Origin: Glandiceps talaboti
Lineage: Eukaryota; Hemichordata; Enteropneusta; Spengelidae
Direction of reading: 5' to 3'
Assembly: GCF_964340395.1 (NCBI RefSeq)
Contig: NC_135564.1
Coordinates: 23,352,887 to 23,416,886 of the forward strand
Length of the DNA stretch: 64,000 bases
A program made the translations under genes and the position numbers. Under the pieces are notes generated by a model, which saw only the letters and a list, made by a program, of their open reading frames with translations, had not been told where the DNA came from and ran no database searches. Shown piece after piece: positions 9,756 through 23,395 of this stretch. Each line of letters opens with the position of its first letter. Positions within the stretch are counted from its first letter, which is position 1.

Positions 9756-12700
9756 AACTCTTATAGGAAGTGTTGGCAATCCTACAAGACTGTCTTATAG
9801 GAAATGTTGGCAATCCTACAGGACAAGTCTTATAGGAAATGTTGACAATCCTACAGGACAGTCCTTAGGATATGTTGGCAATCCTACAGGACAGTCCTAC
9901 AGGAAATGTTGGCAATCCTGCAGGACCAGTCCTATAAGAAATGTTGGCAATCCTACAGGACCAGTCCTATAGGAAATGTTGGCAATCCTACAGGACCAGT
10001 CCTATAAGAAATGTTGGCAATCCTACTGGACCAGTCCTATAAGAAATGTTGGCAATCCTACAGGACCAGTCCTATAGGAAATGTTGGCAATCCTACTGGA
10101 CCAGTCCTATAGGAAATGTTGGCAATCCTACAGGACCAGTCCTATAAGAAATGTTGGCAATCCTACAGGACCAGTCCTATAAGAAATGTTGGCAATCCTA
10201 CAGGACCAGTCCTATAGGAAATGTTGGCAATCCTACAGGACAGTCCTACAGGAAATGTTGGCAATCCTATAGGAAATGTTGGCAATCCTGCAGGACCAGT
10301 CCTATAAGAAATGTTGGCAATCCTACAGGACCAGTCCTATAGGAAATGTTGGCAATCCTACAGGACCAGTCCTATAAGAAATGTTGGCAATCCTACTGGA
10401 CCAGTCCTATAAGAAATGTTGGCAATCCTACAGGACCAGTCCTATAGGAAATGTTGGCAATCCTACTGGACCAGTCCTATAGGAAATGTTGGCAATCCTA
10501 CAGGACCAGTCCTATAAGAAATGTTGGCAATCCTACAGGACCAGTCCTATAGGAAATGTTGGCAATCCTACAGGAAATGTTGGCAATCCTACAGGACCAG
10601 TCCTATAAGAAATGTTGGCAATCCTACAGGACCAGTCCTATAGGAAATGTTGGCAATCCTACAGGACCAGTCCTATAAGAAATGTTGGCAATCCTACAGG
10701 ACCAGTCCTATAGGAAATGTTGGCAATCCTACTGGACCAGTCCTATAGGAAATGTTGGCAATCCTACAGGACCAGTCCTATAAGAAATGTTGGCAATCCT
10801 ACAGGACCAGTCCTATAGGAAATGTTGGCAATCCTACAGGACCAGTCCTATAGGAAATGTTGGCAATCCTACAGGACCAGTCCTATAAGAAATGTTGGCA
10901 ATCCTACAGGACCAGTCCTATAGGAAATGTTGGCAATCCTACAGGACCAGTCCTATAGGAAATGTTGGCAATCCTACAGGACCAGTCCTATAAGAAATGT
11001 TGGCAATCCTACAGGACCAGTCCTATAGGAAATGTTGGCAATCCTACAGGACCAGTCCTATAAGAAATGTTGGCAATCCTACAGGACCAGTCCTATAGGA
11101 AATGTTGGCAATCCTACAGGACCAGTCCTATAAGAAATGTTGGCAATCCTACAGGACCAGTCCTATAAGAAATGTTGGCAATCCTACTGGACCAGTCCTA
11201 TAAGAAATGTTGGCAATGCTACAGGACCAGTCCTATAGGAAATGTTGGCAATCCTACAGGACCAGTCCTATAAGAAATGTTGGCAATCCTACAGGACCAG
11301 TCCTATAAGAAATGTTGGCAATCCTACAGGACCAGTCCTATAAGAAATGTTGGCAATCCTACAGGACCAGTCCTATAAGAAATGTTGGCAATCCTACTGG
11401 ACCAGTGCTATAGGAAATGTTGGCAATCCTACAGGACCAGTCCTATAGGAAATGTTGGCAATCCTACAGGACCAGTCCTATAAGAAATGTTGGCAATCCT
11501 ACAGGACCAGTCCTATAAGAAATGTTGGCAATCCTACAGGACCAGTCCTATAGGAAATGTTGGCAATCCTACAGGACCAGTCCTATAAGAAATGTTGGCA
11601 ATCCTACAGGACCAGTCCTATAGGAAATGTTGGCAATCCTACAGGACCAGTCCTATAGGAAATGTTGGCAATCCTACAGGACCAGTCCTATAAGAAATGT
11701 TGGCAATCCTACAGGACCAGTCCTATAGGAAATGTTGGCAATCCTACAGGACCAGTCCTATAAGAAATGTTGGCAATCCTACAGGACCAGTCCTATAGGA
11801 AATGTTGGCAATCCTACAGGACCAGTCCTATAAGAAATGTTGGCAATCCTACAGGACCAGTCCTATAAGAAATGTTGGCAATCCTACAGGACCAGTCCTA
11901 TAGGAAATGTTGGCAATCCTACAGGACCAGTCCTATAGGAAATGTTGGCAATCCTACAGGACCAGTCCTATAAGAAATGTTGGCAATCCTACAGGACCAG
12001 TCCTATAGGAAATGTTGGCAATCCTACAGGACCAGTCCTATAAGAAATGTTGGCAATCCTACAGGACCAGTCCTATAAGAAATGTTGGCAATCCTACAGG
12101 ACCAGTCCTATAGGAAATGTTGGCAATCCTACTGGACCAGTCCTATAAGAAATGTTGGCAATCCTACAGGACCAGTCCTATAGGAAATGTTGGCAATCCT
12201 ACAGGACCAGTCCTATAAGAAATGTCGGCAATCCTACAGGACCAGTCCTATAAGAAATGTCGGCAATCCTACAGGACCAGTCCTATAGGAAATGTTGGCA
12301 ATCCTACAGGACCAGTCCTATAGGAAATGTTGGCAATCCTACAGGACCAGTCCTATAAGAAATGTTGGCAATCCTACAGGACCAGTCCTATAGGAAATGT
12401 TGGCAATCCTACAGGACCAGTCCTATAAGAAATGTTGGCAATCCTACAGGACCAGTCCTATAAGAAATGTTGGCAATCCTACTGGACCAGTCCTATAGGA
12501 AATGTTGGCAATCCTACAGGACCAGTCCTATAAGAAATGTTGGCAATCCTACAGGACCAGTCCTATAGGAAATGTTGGCAATCCTACAGGACCAGTCCTA
12601 TAAGAAATGTTGGCAATCCTACAGGACCAGTCCTATAGGAAATGTTGGCAATCCTACAGGACCAGTCCTATAGGAAATGTTGGCAATCCTACAGGACCAG

Positions 12701-13684
12701 TCCTATAGGAAATGTTGGCAATCGTACAGGACCAGTCCTATAGGAAATGTTGGCAATCCTACAGGACCAGTCCTATAAGAAATGTTGGCAATCCTACAGG
12801 ACCAGTCCTATAGGAAATGTTGGCAATCCTACAGGACCAGTCCTATAGGAAATGTTGGCAATCCTACAGGACCAGTCCTATAGGAAATGTTGGCAATCCT
12901 ACGGGACCAGTCCTATAGGAAATGTTGGCAATCCTACAGGACCAGTCCTATAAGAAATGTTGGCAATCCTACAGGACCAGTCCTATAGGAAATGTTGGCA
13001 ATCCTACAGGACCAGTCCTATAAGAAATGTTGGCAATCCTACAGGACCAGTCCTATAAGAAATGTTGGCAATCCTACAGGACCAGTCCTATAGGAAATGT
13101 TGGCAATCCTACAGGACCAGTCCTATAGGAAATGTTGGCAATCCTACAGGACCAGTCCTATAGGAAATGTTGGCAATCCTACAGGACCAGTCCTATAGGA
13201 AATGTTGGCAATCCTACAGGACCAGTCCTATAGGAAATGTTGGCAATCCTACAGGACCAGTCCTATAAGAAATGTTGGCAATCCTACAGGACCAGTGCTA
13301 TAGGAAATGTTGGCAATCCTACAGGACCAGTCCTATAGGAAATGTTGGCAATCCTACAGGACCAGTCCTATAAGAAATGTTGGCAATCCTACAGGACCAG
13401 TCCTATAAGAAATGTTGGCAATCCTACAGGACCAGTCCTATAGGAAATGTTGGCAATCCTACAGGACCAGTCCTACAGGAAATGTTGGCAATCCTACTGG
13501 ACCAGTCCTATAGGAAATGTTGGCAATCCTACAGGACCAGTCCTATAGGAAATGTTGGCAATCCTACAGGACCAGTCCTATAGGAAATGTTGGCAATCCT
13601 ACAGGACCAGTCCTATAGGAAATGTTGGCAATCCTACAGGACCAGTCCTATAAGAAATGTTGGCAATCCTACTGGACCAGTCCT
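9756..13684 (+). repeat. 35-bp minisatellite, about 112 units
   Basis: The unit is 35 bp, with core 'ggaccagtcctata(g/a)gaaatg' followed by 'ttggcaatcctac'. Two main subtypes differ at one base (TATAGGA versus TATAAGA), and further variants (CTACTGG, CTGCAGG, CTACAGGAAATG) mark positions. The period is not a multiple of three, so frames rotate and ORFs are short. The first few units are diverged and some lack the ACCAGTCC portion. There are no spacers, so this is not a CRISPR-like array. Confidence 0.97.
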
Positions 13685-15654
13685 TCTGAGGACATGATGT
13701 ACATGAATTTATTGACTGTTTTCTGAGATGAGACGTTGGATTTGGAAATATGACAAGTTTAATCAATCATAAAACAGTCTTAACCAATTCTTTTAAAGAA
13801 CACTGAAGGAAAAGTAATGGGAAAATAAATGACATTTCACAACCAACTCCAGATTGTATGGCCACACGTAGTATAAGTTCTTTATTCGCAATAACACAAA
13901 TTAATAAATAATTACAAATGAAATGAAAATAATGAAAATGACAAATGCGACTGGGTGCTGGAAGATAGCTCATGAAAAGCTAGTAGGTGTCCAGTCCCCC
14001 CCCCCCCCCTCAGACTATGACCGTAATCTAAGGGCATTCAAATTAGGTGAGGACAATAGACCTGTGTTCCGATGGCAACGTTTTCATGTAATTAGATCCA
14101 GAGCGCCCCCAACAGGGCATTTTGAAACTTTAGAATTCTCTCAAATTCTTAGTTTCTGACTCCATCATAGTAACAATCTATATAGAGTGCCCCCACGCAG
14201 GTAAAGCATCATTACCCAGAATGCACTGCAGCCATGAATGATATCACACTTGTATGCCGTATTGCCCTTTAGATGATTGGTTCTTGAGACATCTTTATAA
14301 GGAGATCACCCAGCAGAGGGTCTGGCCTGACTCTCGTGTCGATCGAACAAGCTGCTCTGAGCCTCATAAATCTGTATGCATGGCCATCACATGACGTTAG
14401 TCTACTCAGTAGACCTTGGGGAGTTGTTGTTATTTTGGTAAGCTGACTATATATTAAGCTTAGTGAATCAATAAACGGTGACTTTTTTTTGAAGTTCAAA
14501 ATGGGGTTTTGAAGTAAATAAGGGTTTGGCTCACAGTGGTCGGTGGCTATTTTGGACACGTTTCCCATTTTGTTTATTTTGTTGATTACATGTAATGTCA
14601 GTGAAGTTTTCTTCCCACACACATGCATATTGATTGATGTAAAAGAGACCATGAAGTATGAAAATATCTTTGAGGAAGGAACTATGTAGACAACCATTAA
14701 TTACAATTATGACAAATACTCGACAATTTACAAAGACAACTGTGAACACTGAACTGATTACAGATACTGATGCTACATATTTATGCATTGTGTTATGTCA
14801 AACACGATTCTGCAGACTTCAACTAGGATTTTTCTACGTCATCAAAAAATTATAACAGATTCAAATAGCTTTTGCTTAGGTGTGGACATCGTGTCCAATC
14901 ATTAATTTTGTGTTCAGTTTTACTTAGAAAACATTTTTAATTAGTAGTTTGACATCTACATCACACGACGATGAATTTACGTGTTTTTGAAAATGGCGGG
15001 TAACGATGTCACAAACTATCGAGACATTTTGGAGTCTCCAACAGTAAAGTATAGCAAGTCTCGTGTATCACAAGATTTCGTCCAGTTTCTCGACATCTGT
15101 TTACTTATCGCATCTTTTTAGAGTTTTGAAAATGTACTGGTCATTGGATATTTATTTTGAAACAATTTTAGCTTTTCTTAGAAAAAAATAATAAAAAAAT
15201 TCATTTTTTGTTTGACAAAAAAATTGATGTGCAAAAAGATTAAAATTAGTGTTTTAGATTGACTAAGTAAGAAAAGTGAGCTTTTTCATTTGCAACTTAT
15301 GCGACAGCTACCATGATCCTTTGATATACCAATTTGGTCCCAACCCTTAAAAGGTAAAAACATCTTATTTTATCTCCACACAACCATGACCTCTATAAAT
15401 GAATCTAGACAACCCTAAACTTACAGCTATACAGCGCCTCTGGAACTATGCTGTTGCTTGCAAATGCTCACAAGTTTCTGCCTTGAAATCTTGAAACATT
15501 TGTGCGTGTGCCATAGGTACACCGTTTCACTCCTATAATCCGTTGTTTAGAACTTTTCAGGGATTTTGATACTTCAGCTGATGGTGCACAGTGTAAAGTT
15601 ATGTACGAGAACAATGCTGTTGCTAACACGTTTACAGTTCTGCTTGAACGTCAT
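13685..15654. other. No recognised gene; short poly-C tract
   Basis: A C-run lies at about 13996-14009. Several small ORFs on both strands show no recognisable domain. Nothing else can be supported. Confidence 0.45.
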
Positions 15655-15998
15655 ACCATTATCTCATATGGTTGCTATGGAGCGTTATGCATTATCTCAT
15701 ATGGTTGCTATGGAGCGTTATGCATCATCTCATATGGTTGCTGTGAAGTGTTATGCATCATCTCATATGGTTGCTATAGAGCGTTATGCATCATCTCATA
15801 TGGTTGCTATGAAGTGTTCTATCATCTCATATGGTTGCTATGAAGCGCTATGCATCATCTCATATGGTTGCTATGGAGTGTTATATCATGTCATACGGTT
15901 GCTATGAAGTGTTATGCATCATCTCATATGGTTGCTATGGAGTGTTATGCATCATCTCATATGGTTACTATGGAGTGTTATGCATCATCTCATATGAT
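15655..15998 (+). repeat. 33-bp minisatellite, about 10 units
   Basis: The unit 'tctcatatggttgctatgga' plus 'gcgttatgcatca' repeats about ten times with point changes. One unit is shortened near 15810. The period is a multiple of three, so all three forward frames stay open for long stretches. The reading is a byproduct, and no start context or domain suggests a protein. Confidence 0.9.
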
Positions 15999-16497
15999 CT
16001 TGCATGACGGAATGCAGTTTATTAATGTGTCTTTTACATAAGAACAAAAATTGAACTCAATGTTTGCAGCTTTGTATTAACTGACAAAATTATGGCATGT
16101 TTGGAGCAGACTTATTTTTATGTTCACATTCAATGCTGTTTGTCAATTTCAGCTCTGCATTTAAGGTAGTTATATAGTATAAGATCTACTCTCATTTTCT
16201 TATCTATACTTTCGTCATAAAAAAAATTGAATATATGTACTGAAAATATATGCAATAAAATTTGGAGTCCCCGAATTAGGTAAAAAGGTAGGATAAGTCA
16301 AAGTTGATGCACTTTTGGAAAATTCACATGATTTTTTGTTTCAAGTGTGTTTAGCAGACATAGCCAATAGTTAATTATCCTACACCACCTTTTTCCCATA
16401 TGTCAAAGAGTGTTTCATTCATGCATTTTATGCAATTTCGATGATATATCTTATTTCCCTGAGCAGTTTATATGTGTCTTCTTTCTCATTCTCATCC
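15999..16497. other. AT-rich, no recognised feature
   Basis: No coding or repeat signal beyond A/T runs. Confidence 0.4.
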
Positions 16498-17703
16498 TAC
16501 ATTTACTTATTTCTAAGTAATATAATGTAATCATATATTCGTAAAATTTACACCAAAATTCATAGCAAACAAATTATTTGCTTCCAAATAAAAAAAATAT
16601 CTGCGCTCATTTTCTTGTTTATATTGATATATAGTATTCTTTATATTACTAACTAAAGATTGAAAATAGACAGGGTCTCCATACTAACTTTTTTGTTACA
16701 GGCAAAGAAAGTTTTTCCCTATGATGCTTTGTGCCAGTGCAATTTTTTGACATTGTGCATTCGCAGTGAGTAATATTATTTCATTTGTAACTGTCACGGT
16801 ATGACTTTTTATCGTGAAGTCAATTCAGATTTGTTTATGACAAAAAGATATTTTGGTCATTTTGGGGGTCAAAAACAGTGATTTTTTTTGTAAATTAAAC
16901 AATTCAAAGTAAAAAAAAAATTACAACTTCAAAACTAATGGACTGATTGGGCTGAAAGTTGGTGTCCAGGTATTCTAGGGTATCTGAATGAAGAATTCTT
17001 CAAAGAAAATTTGAAGATGTCTAAAAATGTGCTGTGGTATCATATTATTGGCATGTCATTTTACAATACTTGTGATAAAGTAAATTTTATTAGTAAAGTA
17101 AAGTTGATTATGCAGCTAGGAAAGTTTGACTACACTTGAATACATGAGTAAATGATCACAGGAATCATATCAGGTCTACATATATTTGTAATATGACTGC
17201 AATATGGTTATGGTTATAGGAATATTATATCTAACACAGGGTGATGAGATACTTACCAAATGATGCCTTCTAACTCACACATAAGAAATGCGGATACGAT
17301 GTTATAGTTACAGTGAGCTGTTTTGAACTATGGAGGTAGGAAGGATTATAGTTCTACCTCCATTTCTGAACAAAATCATTGCCCTTGCATTGGAATTTTT
17401 ATGCTTTTAACACGAAAGTTGCACAAAAATATGTTATTGTCTTGCCTACAATAGTTTTAGAATTAACATGAATTAACCTTCGCCCACATTTAGGTTTTTT
17501 CTGCATACACAATGTCATGTGTTACTATGGGTTTTGTTGGTGGGATTTTTGCTGTACCATGTGAACTGTGTTCAGATCAGAGAACTGCACTCACCCACTA
17601 CATAAAATTTACTGGCAAGCCCAAGTTTATGTCTCTGTTACACAGTTTGTAAGAGTCAGTTTTAAACTACAATCACTATGCCATTGCAACTTCCCGGCAA
17701 GAA
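16498..17703 (+). repeat. Family C repeat, copy 1 (about 1.2 kb)
   Basis: This is homologous over about 1.2 kb, in the same orientation, to 50236-51427. The best-conserved part is about 17000-17170, nearly identical to 50780-50940. It contains a phrase like family A ('ggactgattgggctgaaagttgg'). Small indels and substitutions separate the copies. No protein was recognised, so it is an interspersed repeat or an old segmental duplication. Confidence 0.85.
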
Positions 17704-18054
17704 CATCAAGTTCTATGATCCAACATATGAACCTCTCACCAACTTTCAGATCATTTTGAAGTTGGAGTCGTCAACTTTGTAAACATTGGGAGTGTTGAGG
17801 AGAGTTCTACTACTAATAACTCACTGTCATAGATCAATTTATAAATCCATACGAAAACTGCAACAAATAAAGCAGTCCCTTTACAGACCACTTTTCTTCA
17901 GATGTAGACTAAAACAGTAGTGAATGCTAGTATGCAAAATCATGTTTGTAAGCGCAATGAAGTGTGTACAGCCCACAAGTGAGCACATACTCTCTACACT
18001 AGATTGGAACACTCTTTTACCTGCGCAGTGAAGACGCGCAGTAAAAAGATTGGT
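17704..18054. other. No recognised feature
   Basis: A reverse ORF crosses this interval but has no recognisable domain. Confidence 0.4.
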
Positions 18055-20040
18055 TTCCAACCTTATACCATTATTAGTTATTAAGCTGCCTGATCTAGGA
18101 ATTAGTTCTTCTATGTGTAAGTGGATTTTAAGTTTATTGTATGATAGACCACAAACTGTCAAAATTAATGACCATGTTTCCTCTTCAATAGTTCTAAATA
18201 CAGGTGCCCCTCAAGGTTGTGTTTTAAGTCCTTTATTGTATTTTCTTTTAACCTATGATTGTACTCTTTTGTGTGATGATAATGTTATTGTTAAGTTTGC
18301 CGATGATACCACTGCCATAGGTTTAATCACTGACAGTGATGAGTCTGCATATAGAAATGACATGATTGTAAATTTAATCAATTGGTGCAGTTCAAACAAT
18401 CTTGAACTCAATGTAAACAAGTTATTATCGATTTTCGAAAAGGTCGGTATGACCCATACCACAAGTTGAAATTGTCAGTATTTTCAAATCACTGGATATT
18501 CAACTTTCACATCTTCTGTCTTGGCAAACAAATACTAAACACCTTGTAAAGAAAGCACTTTACAAAGCGTCTTTATTTTCTGAGACATTTAAAGAAATTT
18601 GGAATGAGTCGTAGTATTTATATCATTGTAATGTCAATTTTTACGGCACTATCATAGAGAGTATTTTAACGTATGCCATAAACATTTGTTTTAACAACAT
18701 CACCAACAATAAGTTGAATGCACTTGAGAGAGATGTCTGAACAGCACAGAAAATCATCAGTACAGAATTAACATCCTTCCAATCAATCTATCGCTCCAGA
18801 TCCATTCACAAAACTACAACCATCCTTAAGGATTCCAGTCATCCGGGACATACATTTTTAGCACAACTGAACTGATTTGATTCAGTAGTGCTATAGGCAT
18901 GGTGCAGTGTCTGTCTGTCTGTCCGTCTGTCTGTGTGTGTGAATGACTTCAACTCAAAAACTACCAGACCAATTGCCTTGTAATTTTGGTGGTGACAATA
19001 CTTTTGGTGTCTAGTTGGAAAATTCTTCAAATGAAAGTGATCGCATCAGAGATGTGTGTTTTGGGTAAAAAAATGTGATTTTTAGACAAAAAACTTAAAC
19101 TTGAAGACTACTGGGCAGATTTGGCTGAAATTTTGCAGGAACTTTCTTAGGTGTGTTTGGATTAAGAATTGTTCAAGACATGATGATCCCATCAGTGATA
19201 TGCAAATTAGGCCTAACAAATTTTTAATTCCAAATTTGCTCAGCAGATTGGGCTGAAATTTGAATGGAACGTTCTTAGGTATGGTTAGATTCAGATTTGT
19301 TCATGATATGGTGATCCCATGTGTGATATGCAAATTAGGCCTTAAAATATGTCTTTCGTTAAAAATCTATCATTTCAAAACTACTCAGCAGATTGGGCTG
19401 AAATTTGATTGGGGTACAACTGGGTATTTGTAGATTGTGTATTCACAACACGATGATCCCACCAATAATATGCAAATTAGGTCTAACAATCTCAATTTTG
19501 GTCAAAAACTTAAAGTTTCAAACTGCGTGGTGAATGGGGTTGAAATTTGGTAGGTGTTATTCTGCAGTTATTCAAAACATTTTGACACAACTGGCCCTAG
19601 CAACCATGACCACACCCTTAGCAACAGTGAAATGATGATGCATATTACAAAGATAACAACAGGGAAGGGTAGGTAAGTGAATAAATATTCAATACATGTA
19701 TGCAAATATGCCTAGCAACAGGACAATGCCCATACCAATGGCTAAATGATGGTTTATATTGCAAAGATGACAACTGGAAAGGGTAAGCAAATCAATGAAG
19801 ATGACAAAAATGTATGCAAATATGCCTACCAACAAGACCATGCCCATAGCAACAGCCAACTACAATTGTGCTACAATGCCATTGGCAGTCATTTTTGAAC
19901 TCTTGCCTTCTGGTATAGGAGTATCAAAATGGAATCAGAACGTTTTAGGAAGAGCTCCATCTGCGATTCACATTTTAAACCATGCAATCCTAGGATCATT
20001 TACCATTTGTTTTAGTTTCATGTTTTGTCTCAGCATTTGT
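18055..20040 (+). pseudogene. Non-LTR retrotransposon RT fragment, interrupted by a family A element
   Basis: The forward strand encodes a decayed RT. From 18055 I read IPLLVIKL, CKWILSLLYDRPQTVKI, NTGAPQGCVLSP and the catalytic FADD motif in VKFADDTTAIG, then WCSSNNLELNVNK. After a frameshift near 18465 the reading continues with a thumb-like segment and scattered stops to SHPGHTF at 18859. A family A copy (18860-19889) sits there. Beyond it the protein resumes as FELLPSG and a Pro-Ser-Ala-Ile-His-Ile-type C-terminus up to about 20010, the usual end of CR1/L2/Rex1-type ORF2 proteins. Frameshifts, stops and the insertion make it non-functional. The upstream endonuclease part is missing. Confidence 0.85.
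18860..19889 (+). mobile_element. Family A element, copy A2, with target-site duplication
   Basis: This complete-looking copy runs from the AGCACAACTGAACTG head hairpin, through a TG microsatellite and several 'gggctgaaattt ... tatgcaaattagg' units, to the 3' end CAATTGTGCTACAATGCCATTGGCAGT. It interrupts the RT reading at 18055-20040. The host sequence CATTTTT appears on both sides (18853-18859 and 19890-19896), so a 7-bp or slightly shorter T-rich target duplication is likely. No ORF of note lies inside, so it is non-autonomous. Confidence 0.8.
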
Positions 20041-20694
20041 ATGTTTTTAACATCATGTATGTTTTAAATCGTTTAATGTCTGACATTGATTTGATCTTTT
20101 GCTTTTACTTTTCACTTGCATTTTCTTTCCGATGTTTTATTCAATTGTTGTTTTCTTTCCAATCTTTAGTTTTCAAATTTATTTACCTCTTTTTATGAGT
20201 CCACATGGAAAGACAATTTCCAATGTTTATTTATGCAAATGGAATTAAAGTTATATTTTATTAGCTCTAGTGGAAATGGCTGAATGATGACTGTCTGTCT
20301 GATGATTGTGGTGAAAAGTGCTGAACATGATGAATGTTTTTGACCATACTTTAATATAGCTATTCACTGACTTAAGTCAATTTCAAGAGCTTATTCTCCA
20401 ACTCGGGAATGTTGTTATAATCATATGTCTATATTTCTCAGACTTGTGGGTTTTTTCTGTTGATGCAGGATTTAAGCTAAAGTAAATGTATGTATATTTC
20501 TAAAAAATGTAAATATTTGAGAAGCGAGTATAATATTGCAGTAGGCACTGATTGATTGATTGGTTGATTGATTGACTTGTGAAACTGATCTGGGCAAAGG
20601 TCATTCTGATAAACTACATGGTACTTGAAGTCAGATTGAAGTTGATTTTCCTTTTCCACTGACATTGATCTTTGTAATTCACTTTATTTTTATT
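20041..20694. other. No recognised feature
   Basis: AT-rich, with a short TTGA repeat (about 20546-20575). Confidence 0.4.
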
Positions 20695-21592
20695 AGCACA
20701 ACTGAACTGATAAGGTTCAGTAGTGCTATAGGCATGGTGCGGTGTGTATCCATCTGTGTGTGTGTGTGTGTATGACTTATAAAACTCAAAAACCGCCTGA
20801 CCAATTGCCTTGATATTTAGTGGGGACATTACATTAAAAATGTATGCAAATATACTTTAACTTTGACCACGCTTATAGCAACAGCCAAACAATTGTGTCT
20901 ATCACAAAGATAACAACAGGGATTCTTAGACAAGTGAACAAAATTTCAAAAAGTGTATACAAATGTGCCTAGCAACAAGACTACACCCATAGCAACAGCC
21001 AAATGATCGCATATATTGCAAAGATAACAAAAGGGATTAATAGACAACTGAATAAACCTTTTAGAAATGTATGTAAATGTGCTTAGCAGCAAGACTACGC
21101 CCACAGCATCAGCCAAATGATTGCATATATTGCAAAGATAATAGGGATTAATAGACGAATAAAAATTGAAAAATGTATGCAAATATACCTAGCAACAAGA
21201 CCACACCCATAGTAACAGCCATATGATGATGTATATTGCAAAGATAACATCAGGGATTCTTAGTCAAGTGAACTAACATTCAAACAATGTATGCAAATAT
21301 GTCTAACAACATGACCATGCCCATAGCAACAGCCAAATGAATTTGTACATTGCAAATTTAACAACTAGGGATTCATATACAAGGTAACAACCATTCAAAA
21401 AATGTATGCAAATATGTCTAGTAATATAACCACACCCATAGCAACAGCCAAATGATCGCGTACAAAGATAACGACAGGGTTGGATAGGAAACTGGATAAT
21501 CCTTTATCAATAAACACCTATACCTAGTATGGATCTGCAGGTGGATAAATAATTTTAAAAACTGTACAGTTGTGATACAGTGCCATTGGCAC
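20695..21592 (+). repeat. Family A element, copy A3
   Basis: Head hairpin at 20695, short TG run, then about five internal units of roughly 115-120 bp carrying 'tatgcaaat', 'cctagcaacaagac', 'cccatagcaacagcc' and 'gcaaagataac'. The 3' end is CAGTTGTGATACAGTGCCATTGGC. Confidence 0.85.
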
Positions 21593-22467
21593 TATTTTTC
21601 TTTTTGACAAGGTGTGAAGGAACAACAATCTAAAGGTTTACCCTTACAGAAAGAATTTACTTTACATCTGGTGTTAACTTATTTGTCAGAAAGAAAAATA
21701 AAGTCATGTAATATATGTCATTAGTCATTTGACAATTCCTGGACAAATTTTATCAAACAAACAGATAGATTGAAAAAAATGACCTTTCAGTGCTTTAAAA
21801 TGTACCCAATGACATGTAAGTAGGATTATAACCTATGAGTGTGTCAACATCCAAGACAGTTTGGAGCCAGACTGTGTAGGGTTAAGATCACTTGGGGAAT
21901 AAGTGCATGCACAGCTCAGATCTGAAATAGTCCTAACCTCTCTGAAAATATAGTATCAAAAGAATATGACATAGCAATCCTTAGTCACTCATTGAATGAA
22001 GCAAAACATAGACTATAGGAAGACACCTATCTCTCATGGTTTCACTCTTATTATTATGGGCAAATAAAAGTTAGTAAATGTCATTATTAAATGCAGGTTG
22101 AAAAGCTAACTGGATATGTCAACAAAATGGATTCATAATTTGAGTGCAAGACTTGGAATGTTGTATTTTCTTTCATGTACGTTTTCCAGATTATGAAATA
22201 TAAGAATGGCAGCTCACCTATATCAGCAGGCTGTGGTTAGAATTCTGTGTTATCTCTCTGCTTTCACAAATTCATGTGGTTGCTATGGATACAGGAGCAC
22301 TATGGTTTATAGTCACTAGTTGTGGAAAGGCTCGATGAACTTCCACATCATTGATGCAGTCAAACTTAACATCAAGTATCTGTCACAATGTTCAGCATAC
22401 AGTTAGCTAAACTAAAATAACAAATTTGACTCAAGAAAACTATTAAGCCTCTAAGTTTTACTCCATT
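21593..22467. other. No recognised feature
   Basis: No gene, repeat or RNA was recognised. Confidence 0.4.
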
Positions 22468-23395
22468 TGTGTACATTGTAATGTAAACTGTTATTGTATT
22501 GTTATGTGTACATTGTAATGTAAATGTATTGTTGTGTACATTGTAATATAAATGTATTGTTATGTGTACATTGTAATATATGTATTGTTATGTGTACATT
22601 GTAATATAAATGTATTATGTGTACATTGTAATATAAATGTATTGTTGTGTACATTGTAATATAAATGTATAGCTATGTGTACATTGTAATATAAATGTAT
22701 TGTTATGTGTACATTGTAATATAAATGTATTGTTGTGTACATTGTAATATAAATGTATTGTTATGTGTACATTGTAATATAAATGTATTGTTGTGTACAT
22801 TGTAATATAAATGTATTGTTGTGTACATTGTAATATAAATGTATTGTTGTGTACATTGTAATATAAATGTATTGTTATGTGTACATTGTAATATAAATGT
22901 ATTGTTGTGTACAATGTAATATAAATGTATTGTTGTGTACATTGTAATATAAATGTATTGTTATGTGTACATTGTAATATAAATGTATAGCTATGTGTAC
23001 ATTGTAATATAAATGTGTTGTTGTGTACATTATTATATATTATTGCTGTGTACATTGTAATATAAATGTAGTGTATATTGTATTATATAAATGTATTGCT
23101 ATGTGTACATTGTATTATATAAATGTATTGCTATGTGTACATTGTAATATAAACACATTGGTTATATGTACATGTACATTGTAATATAAATGTAGTGTAT
23201 ATTGTATTATATAAATGTATTGCTATGTGTACATTGTATTATATAAATGTATTGCTATGTGTACATTGTAATATAAACACATGGTTATATGTACATGTAC
23301 ATTGTAATATAAACACATTGTTATGTGTACATTGTAATGTAAATGTACTAAGTTATGTGCACATCATAATATAAATGTACAATGTATTGTTATGC
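22468..23395 (+). repeat. 28/30-bp minisatellite, about 30 units, degenerating rightwards
   Basis: The core is 'gtgtacattgtaatataaat' plus 'gtattgtt', with or without an extra TA, which makes 28- and 30-bp units. From about 23060 the units lengthen and diverge. Reverse ORFs of 60-146 codons here are repeat readings. Confidence 0.93.

Noticed and set aside
9756-13684. CRISPR-like array
   Set aside because: Units are contiguous with no unique spacers, and the setting is an animal genome with no cas genes.
22560-23055. Reverse ORFs of 60-146 codons rich in Tyr, Asn, Thr and His
   Set aside because: They are frame readings of the 28/30-bp minisatellite.
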